DNA from: Furcasterigmium furcatum
Taxonomy: Eukaryota > Ascomycota > Sordariomycetes > Glomerellales > Plectosphaerellaceae
Assembly (NCBI GenBank): GCA_001599815.1
Contig: BCIA01000002.1
Coordinates: 5,305,626-5,369,625, forward strand
DNA length: 64,000 nt
Direction: 5' to 3'
The position numbers were made by a program, and so were the translations under genes. Position 1 is the stretch's first letter. Each line of letters opens with the position of its first letter. The notes beneath the pieces are model-generated. The model searched no databases. It was not told the DNA's origin and was given only the letters and a program-made list of their open reading frames with translations. Of this stretch, positions 58,253 to 64,000 are shown piece by piece.

Positions 58253-59332
58253 CTACTTCCCGCCCGGTGCCCCGGGCTCCTCATACCTCACCTTGCCTTG
58301 GCTCACGTCCGGGTACACGTCGAATCGGCGCTGGTTCGTCAGCGGGATGTTTCTCCTCACCTCGTCGATGCGCGTGCCGTCCAGCTCCCACGCGACGATG
58401 GACTCGTTCTCGTCCGTCTCGGCGACGACCTGCGCCAGCGGGTCGAGGATCATGCTGTGCCCGTACGCCTGGTACGGCCCGTCCATGTCGCGGGCGGGGC
58501 TGCACATGGCGACGTAGATCTGGTTGTCGACGGCGCGGGCCTGGGCGAGGAGCTTCCAGTGCAGCGGGCCGGTGGTGAGGTTGAAGGCGCCGGGGTAGAC
58601 GAGGGCGAAGCAGCCGTTGCGCGCCGCGATTGTGGCGAGCTCCGGGAAGCGCACGTCGTAGCAGATGCCGACGGAGAGCTTGCCGTACTCGGGCAGGTCG
58701 ACGATGGTCACCTTGTTGCCGGGTCTGAGGACGTCCGACTCGCGGAAGGTGATCTTGCCAGGGATGTCGATGTCGAACAGGTGGGTCTTGCGGTGGGTGG
58801 CGAGCAGGCGGCCATCGGGGCCGAAGACGAGGGAGGTGTTGTAGTAGGACTTTTCGCCCGAGGAGGAGTCAACTTCGACTTCCGGGATCGACCCGCCGAC
58901 AAGATAGGTGTTTGTCTCCGCGGCCATGGCCGATAGGGCGTGGAAGGAGGGCGAGTCGTCCTTGGACGGCGGGGAGGGCACGAGTGGTTCGGCATACTGG
59001 GGGAAATAGCTTGTGCCGTAGAGAGAGTTGAAGATCTCGGGAAGGACGACGATCTTGGCACCGCGGCCGGCCGCCTTGACGACCATCTCGTGGGCGTGGC
59101 GGAGGTTGGCGGACTTGTCGGCGCCGGACTTGAGCTGAATGCAGGCCATCTTGACGGGCTGCTTGAGCACCGGCGAGGGCGCCGCGGCGGCGGAGGACGA
59201 CATGGCGTGCAGGGAGTGGCCGAGTAGACTCGGATTCCGGGCTTTTATTGAGGAGTGAGACACGGGTCGGGATATCGGGTATCGAGGAAGGGCTGTCACG
59301 AGGCTGCAAGTTCGGAGAGCCGTTCGCATCAT
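58253..59332 (-). CDS. Nit2/Nit3-type omega-amidase (nitrilase superfamily), probably dual-targeted
   Basis: Intronless C-N hydrolase. Nit2/Nit3 enzymes hydrolyse alpha-ketoglutaramate or deaminated glutathione. The catalytic triad is complete: Glu in VVLPEIFN, Lys in THRKTHLFD and Cys in VGICYDVRFPE (Glu56, Lys139, Cys181 counted from the inner start). Other blocks are FPQYAEPL, LHWKLLAQARAVDNQ and YGHSMILDPLA. Two starts are plausible. From 59332 (MMRTALRTCSLV) the protein is 359 aa with a 43-residue N-tail rich in Arg, Ser and Leu that looks like a mitochondrial presequence. From 59203 (MSSSAAAAPS) it is a 316-aa cytosolic enzyme. The frame is open to 59551, but that part looks like leader. 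It shares an upstream region with argininosuccinate lyase. Confidence 0.93.
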   Translation of the reverse strand: MMRTALRTCSLVTALPRYPISRPVSHSSIKARNPSLLGHSLHAMSSSAAAAPSPVLKQPVKMACIQLKSGADKSANLRHAHEMVVKAAGRGAKIVVLPEIFNSLYGTSYFPQYAEPLVPSPPSKDDSPSFHALSAMAAETNTYLVGGSIPEVEVDSSSGEKSYYNTSLVFGPDGRLLATHRKTHLFDIDIPGKITFRESDVLRPGNKVTIVDLPEYGKLSVGICYDVRFPELATIAARNGCFALVYPGAFNLTTGPLHWKLLAQARAVDNQIYVAMCSPARDMDGPYQAYGHSMILDPLAQVVAETDENESIVAWELDGTRIDEVRRNIPLTNQRRFDVYPDVSQGKVRYEEPGAPGGK

Positions 59333-59709
59333 TCCCTGGGCAGAAGACGGGACGTTGTCGTTGTGTCGGAGCAGAAGCCGACTTCGCTCCATCGCTCCAT
59401 CGGAAGGTCGCCGACACCATACTGAAAGTACAGTGGCCCGTGCGTAAGGCTGTATCGACATCCAGGGGGAGCTGTAGGTGAGGGGTTGTGCCCCACCTAA
59501 TTCCCCCACCTTATGCGACACGTGACGTGACACGGGTGGTTTGGCCCACAAATCTTTCCTGTGACTCTCATCCAGATTTTAACTCCTGAATACGTTTCGA
59601 CCTTGATAGCTCCCACCAATACTCTCGAGCGTTTCGATTCCTCGACATCGTCGGCGTCCATTACTCACGCCCTTGATCTTGACCGCGAATTGGTCACAAA
59701 TACCTCAAC
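59333..59709. promoter_or_regulatory. Bidirectional promoter, amidase / argininosuccinate lyase
   Basis: 377 bp between divergent genes. CACGTGAC at 59519-59526, a CBF1-type E-box, overlaps a CRE-like TGACGTGA. TGACTC near 59570 and TTACTCA near 59662 are one base short of the Gcn4/CPC-1 site TGACTCA. Amino-acid starvation control would fit the lyase. Motifs are seen; function is inferred. Confidence 0.5.
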
Positions 59710-61346
59710 ATGGCCGAGAAAAAGGCGGACGCCCCGGCAGCTGGCATGCTCTGGGGGGGCAGGTTCACAGGTTCGAATGTCTCGAAACAAGCTTCGGATG
59801 CAGTGTGCTGACCTCACGGTGCGCAGGTGCAATTGATCCCCTTATGCACAAGTACAATGCCTCCATCGGGTACGACAAGGCACTTTACAAAGAAGATATC
59901 CTTGGATCGATTGCTTTTGCCAGGGCCAACTCAAAGGCTGGCATTATCAGCGAGGACGAATTCCAGACTATTGAGCGTGGTTTGCTCCAAATCATGGAAG
60001 AATGGAAGCAGGGAACTTTCGCTATCATGCCGAACGACGAAGACGTGAGAGGCCACTCAATTCTACTCAACTTCTCAAGGCTAACAATGGACCAGATTCA
60101 TACGGCAAACGAACGTCGCCTTGGAGAGGTCATCGGCAAGGACACCGCGGGGAAGCTGCACACAGGTCGCAGCCGCAACGAGCAAGTTGTCTGTGATATG
60201 CGCATGTGGTTACGCGATCGGATCCGCGAAATCGACAGCCAACTCGTTGCATTCCTCAAGATCATTATCGCACGTGCCGAGTCTGATGAAATGTAAGCCT
60301 AAGTAGCCCCCCCACCTCTAGCCACAAGCGGGCCCCTGCTCACTGACAACCTCAGCGAATACATCATGCCTGGATACACCCATCTCCAGCGTGCTCAGCC
60401 AGTCCGGTGGTCTCAATGGCTGATGTCACATGCCGCTGCGTTCAAGCAGGATCTCGAGCGGTTACGCCAAATTTTCGAAAGGGTCAATCTGAGCCCACTT
60501 GGTTGTGGCGCTTTGGCCGGCAACCCATTCCGAATCGATCGAAACATGATAGCTGAGGAGCTTGGTTTTAGCGGAATCACCTTGAACTCGATGAACACTT
60601 CCGCCGACCGCGATTTCATCATCGAGTTCCTGGTCTGGAACTCGATTTTCACCAACCACGTCAGCAGGTGGGCCGAGGACCTCATCATATACTCGACATC
60701 GGAGTTTGGTTTCGTGCGGCTGGCCGACGCCTATTCTACAGGCAGCTCTTTGATGCCTAACAAACACAACGCAGACTCGTTGGAGCTTCTGCGCGGCAAG
60801 TCAGGGCGTGCTTTCGGTCAAATGGCTGGGATCATGATGGTGAGTCCTCATATTAACCAGGAGCGTATCGAGAGTAGCTACTAACTGTTCACTTTGAAGA
60901 CTGTGAAAGGCTTGCCATCTTGCTACAACAAGGATCTCCAGGAAGGGTGGGAGCCCATGCTCGATTCGGTTCAGACTGTGTCGGATAGTCTAGGCATAGC
61001 CAGTGGGGTCATTGCTACCCTGAAGGTGCGGCCAGAGCGGATGAAGGCTGCTCTGGACAAGACGATGCTAGCCACTGATGTCGCAGAGTGGTTGGTGAGG
61101 AAGGGATGTCCGTTCAGAGAGGCTCACCACATCTCTGGACGCGTCGTTGCGCAGTCTGAGCAGCAGGAAATTTCGATGGACAAGCTAACCCTTGAGCAAC
61201 TGCAAGCCATTGATCCTCGATTCACAGCAGACATTGCGGAGGCATTCGAATATGAAGCCAGTGTCGAGGCGAAATCGGCTTCAGGCGGTACCAGTCGATC
61301 AAGCGTGCTGGAGCAGATCCAGGTACTCAGGGCCATGTTGGATTAG
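59710..61346 (+). CDS. ARG4: Argininosuccinate lyase
   Basis: Splits argininosuccinate into arginine and fumarate, the last step of arginine synthesis; cytosolic homotetramer. Five exons, 59710-59770, 59827-60044, 60096-60292, 60356-60839 and 60900-61346, join in phase to 468 aa, the family length. Conserved blocks are MLWGGRFTGAIDPLM, DIHTANERRLGE, GKLHTGRSRNEQVVCDMRMW, MPGYTHLQRAQPVRWSQWL, SPLGCGALAGNPF and NSMNTSADRDFIIEFL. The fumarate-lyase signature with the catalytic serine loop is at residues 288-297 (GSSLMPNKHN). It meets the PROSITE-type pattern but reads NKHN where yeast and bacterial enzymes have QKKN. The C-terminal domain starts at KGLPSCYNKDLQEGWEP. Divergent from the nitrilase-type gene. 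Confidence 0.97.
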
Positions 61347-62273
61347 GTGGCATTGTACTGCAGAGGTCAACCCGCTTGTTAAATGTCACAGTGTTGAATC
61401 GAAATGTCTTGTCCAATCCTCAGAATGGCCATAGCAGACCAGATGTCATACATGGGTGTTGGAGCAAGCGGTGTTGGCTCGCAAGCTTGAACTATCCGGG
61501 AAAAGCTGCTCAGGCGTTCACCGTTGACTGCAATTGATCAACGATTCCCCGAACTTCGTCACCCATTGCCGGAGGTCGGGATGACGGGCTGCTGGTGATT
61601 TTGATGATGTGCTCGACATGGCCCCATGAATTCCCCTGGGGGCCTCGGTGGTCGATCACCCTTGGAATTGGGCGCATGTCGATTCCATGGGTGGCAGAGG
61701 ATGGACTGCTTGTCCTCGGCAGACTCTCGATCCCAATTGGGAAATCAACACGCGGCTATTCGTATGGCGTAGCACTCAACATTTACGTGTTGAGCAGGAT
61801 CTGCGGGGAATATACAGTGCAAGGTTGGAGATCGGAGAGCTGGGCAACGTTTTGCATCGAACGAAGCACAAGGACGCTGAAGGATCTGGGACGGAGTCGG
61901 GTGTTGTTTTAGCGCCCGCCCTCAGTGGGTCACCGCCGAGTCGCGTGTGAACAAAGAGCACCGACAGCGTGAAGCCTGCGACTCGCCAGTGGCATCTGAC
62001 GGGGCCGAGGTCCGGCTTCACATGCGACAGGGGCCAGAGTCCGTCAGCAGTCAGCTCGCTCCCCCATCCTCCATCCTCCATCCCCAGACTCCGGATACCA
62101 CCACGTTGTCCGCTACCGTATTCTCTCTTGCATCCTCCCCGGTACTTAAGACATTATAAACCGCACTCCCCCACCTCCGAGGCCATTCCTCCCATCCATC
62201 CACCTGCTTCGCTCGCACTTTTGTCGCAATCATCAGCTTCCACTCTCAGCATCTCTACCGAACCACCGCCACC
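61347..62273. promoter_or_regulatory. Intergenic: ARG4 3' flank and SCP2 promoter
   Basis: 927 bp between two + strand genes. No extra coding exon is recognised. The last 200 bases are C/T-rich (CCCCCATCCTCCATCCTCC) and contain TTATAAA-like sequence at about 62154-62160, some 115 bp upstream of the SCP2 ATG, a plausible TATA element. Confidence 0.5.
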
Positions 62274-62815
62274 ATGTCTCTCAAGAACGGTAAGCGACTC
62301 GGCTCTCTTAGATTCCTAGGTCCCCTTCCCTGACTGACGCCTCGCCCGCAGACAAGTTCCCTGCCTCGGCCGCCTTCGACGTCATCAACGAGACGCTCAA
62401 CTCGAGCGAGGAGGACCGCAAGGACGCCATTTCCCAGGCCAAGGCCACCTTCGCTTTCACCCTCAAGAACGCCGGCGGCGAGACCGAGTCGTGGCACATT
62501 GACCTCAAGGAGACCGGCAAGGTTGGCAAGGGCCTCGGCACCAAGCCCAACGGTTCGTCCGCCCCCTCCGAAGCGGCATTCATTCTGGCCGCGACGCCAA
62601 TCTGCAATGGCGAAAACGCAACGCAGGCGCAAAACGCTGACAATCTCCCAGTCACCCTCCAGCTCTCCGACGCCGACTTCGCCGACCTTGTCGCCGGCAA
62701 GGCCAACGCCCAGAAGCTTTTCATGTCCGGCAAGCTCAAGATCAAGGGCGACATCATGAAGGCGACCAAGATGGAGCCCATCATGAAGAAGGCCCAGACC
62801 AAGGCCAAGCTGTAA
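62274..62815 (+). CDS. SCP-2 sterol-carrier-domain protein, peroxisomal
   Basis: Small lipid-binding protein of the SCP2 family; fungal members sit in peroxisomes and bind fatty acyl-CoA or sterols. Three exons, 62274-62289, 62352-62552 and 62652-62815, join in phase to 126 aa, a single SCP2 domain. Blocks: KFPASAAFDVINETL, ATFAFTLKNAGG, WHIDLKETGKVGKG, VTLQLSDADFADLVAGKANA, QKLFMSGKLKIKGDIMKATK. The C-terminus is AKL, an SKL-type (PTS1) peroxisome signal. The ATG lies in CACCATGTC, a good fungal start context. The high use of C-ending codons suggests strong expression. Confidence 0.96.
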
Positions 62816-63982
62816 GCGGCAGGTCGACGATGTCTGCATGATTTGGATGCCGGTGCATATCTACGCATATGTTGGAATGAAAGAATACCCTGTACTTTAT
62901 TGGTTTTGACCACCGGGGTGGGAGCGTGGCGGCGATGGCTTGGTCTGCCTGCTGCTTCCAGTTGCAACCGGTGTGTCTGGCGCGGAAGCGCTGGGAGTGG
63001 AAAATCTACACGAGCGATCTATGCTGCCATTTTCCTGCAATGTTCTTGAAAGACCAGCGATGTGTGCTTTGGTCCGAGTGCGTTTCCTGGAGTCAATGTG
63101 AATCTTCCATTCTTCCATTTCGGAAGCCCGTCGGGTGGTGATGTCAGTTGACATGTGAATTCGCTGCCCTGAGTCGTGCTAATGCTCAGCTTGGAAAGGG
63201 TTGCCCTTGCACCTTGCTCAGAGAATCATTTCATATAGAGATGCAAAAGACATACCACGGGCAACGTCTCAGAAATATGTACGGGCAGGCTGTATCCTTC
63301 AAGTCTGCGTATTCCTTCCAGATGCATCATCTCTGACTTGATCTGCCTCATGGTTGCTGCGAAACGCACAGACAACAGGTTCACGGGCTCCGGGTGCATG
63401 ACTAAGCATACCCCCAAGGCAATAACCGATTGGCCCAGAGAGCTCAAGATGTGAGCACAGGCAGGTGCGACTGCCTCAGGCCGGCGACCCCATTTTCCCA
63501 GATGAAAAGCGGGTCGCCGCTTCCGTCCTCCGTGGTCCCTGCCAGCAGTTTTTCCTTCGAGGCCAGCTCGCTCGGTTTCGCCGCCGCCCTGACCAGACAG
63601 ACCCAGCAGGTTAACAGGAGTTGTGGTGCAGGAAAAAACACCATCATCCAACACCCTCCTCCTCAACATCCCCCCGACCTGGGCGTCCCAAAGCCATCGC
63701 CAGGGCCCCTCAAATCCCATCAATGTCTTTTTGATTCCTTCCCGACGACGACGCTCGAACGCGTACTCCTCCCACCGTGCTGAGCTTTCCCTCCCCTTTC
63801 CTGTCTGGGCCCGACTCTTTGTGCGGCCAGGCGTCGTTCTTCGGTGCACCCGCGGACGCGACCCGACCCTTCTCTTCAGGGCACGGCGACACTGCCTTTC
63901 CGGGGTTCTTCAATAAGTCCCCCCAACATCCATCATCCAACGTCGCTCCCTACCTTCCTCCACACCATAATCATTACCCGCC
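62816..63982. other. Intergenic: SCP2 3' flank and leader of the next gene
   Basis: 1.2 kb with no recognised exon. The last 400 bases are C/T-rich on the + strand, a typical fungal promoter and leader composition, ahead of the ATG at 63983. Confidence 0.45.
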
Positions 63983-64000
63983 ATGGATGGCCACGGCACC
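63983..64000 (+). CDS. Possible 5' end of a truncated gene
   Basis: An ATG in good context (CCGCCATGG) opens MDGHGT and runs off the right edge. The pyrimidine-rich sequence before it looks like a leader. Six codons allow no family call. Confidence 0.4.

Noticed and set aside
1..64000. CRISPR array, prophage, plasmid-type features or active transposon
   Set aside because: No spaced direct repeats, no transposase or reverse transcriptase sequence, and the genome is clearly eukaryotic.

Overview
The window is nuclear DNA of a filamentous ascomycete (Pezizomycotina), most probably a Sordariomycete. Genes carry many short introns with GT..AG borders and CTAAC-like branch points. The encoded proteins include fungal-type families: an NsdD/SUB-1 GATA factor, a class II (GNA-2-like) G-alpha subunit and an ORP1-like protein. 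Species cannot be fixed from sequence alone. I see no bacterial features, rRNA, CRISPR or recognisable transposon.

Layout, left to right. 1-3348 (-): an ORP1-like conserved fungal protein, cut by the window edge, followed by a 7.4-kb gene-poor stretch. 10.7-17.5 kb (-): cytosolic seryl-tRNA synthetase, a NASP/Hif1-type histone chaperone and a Gyp1-type Rab GAP. 18.1-21.1 kb (+): Hrp1-type hnRNP with a 1.1-kb intron. 21.7-22.8 kb (-): LETM1-like mitochondrial protein, divergent from a free methionine-(R)-sulfoxide reductase (+, 23.2-23.9 kb). 24.2 kb: a short decayed piece of a glycinamide ribonucleotide synthetase-like gene. 24.9-26.6 kb (-): spermidine synthase. 29.7-31.0 kb (+): G-alpha. 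32.1-34.9 kb (+): membrane-anchored GH3 beta-glucosidase. Then come 10 kb without a recognisable gene, the NsdD-type GATA regulator (+, 45.0-46.6 kb) and another 7.6-kb gene-poor stretch. 54.2-56.5 kb (-): glutamate-cysteine ligase. 57.8 kb: an intron-containing tRNA-Cys. 58.3-59.3 kb (-): Nit2/Nit3-type amidase, divergent from argininosuccinate lyase (+, 59.7-61.3 kb). 62.3-62.8 kb (+): SCP-2 sterol carrier protein. The first codons of another gene lie at the right edge.

Most genes are conserved housekeeping genes, and they do not form a biosynthetic cluster. The unusual material is structural. The methionine sulfoxide reductase gene has a 3-nt first coding exon and a 5-nt internal microexon. 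The hrp1 intron is long and contains a possible stop-generating splice site. Long gene-free regions lie upstream of two presumed regulators, and there is a purine-gene relic. Exon borders were chosen by splice consensus, phase continuity and remembered family sequence; no database or transcript data were available. I did not find a clearly new multi-gene system.
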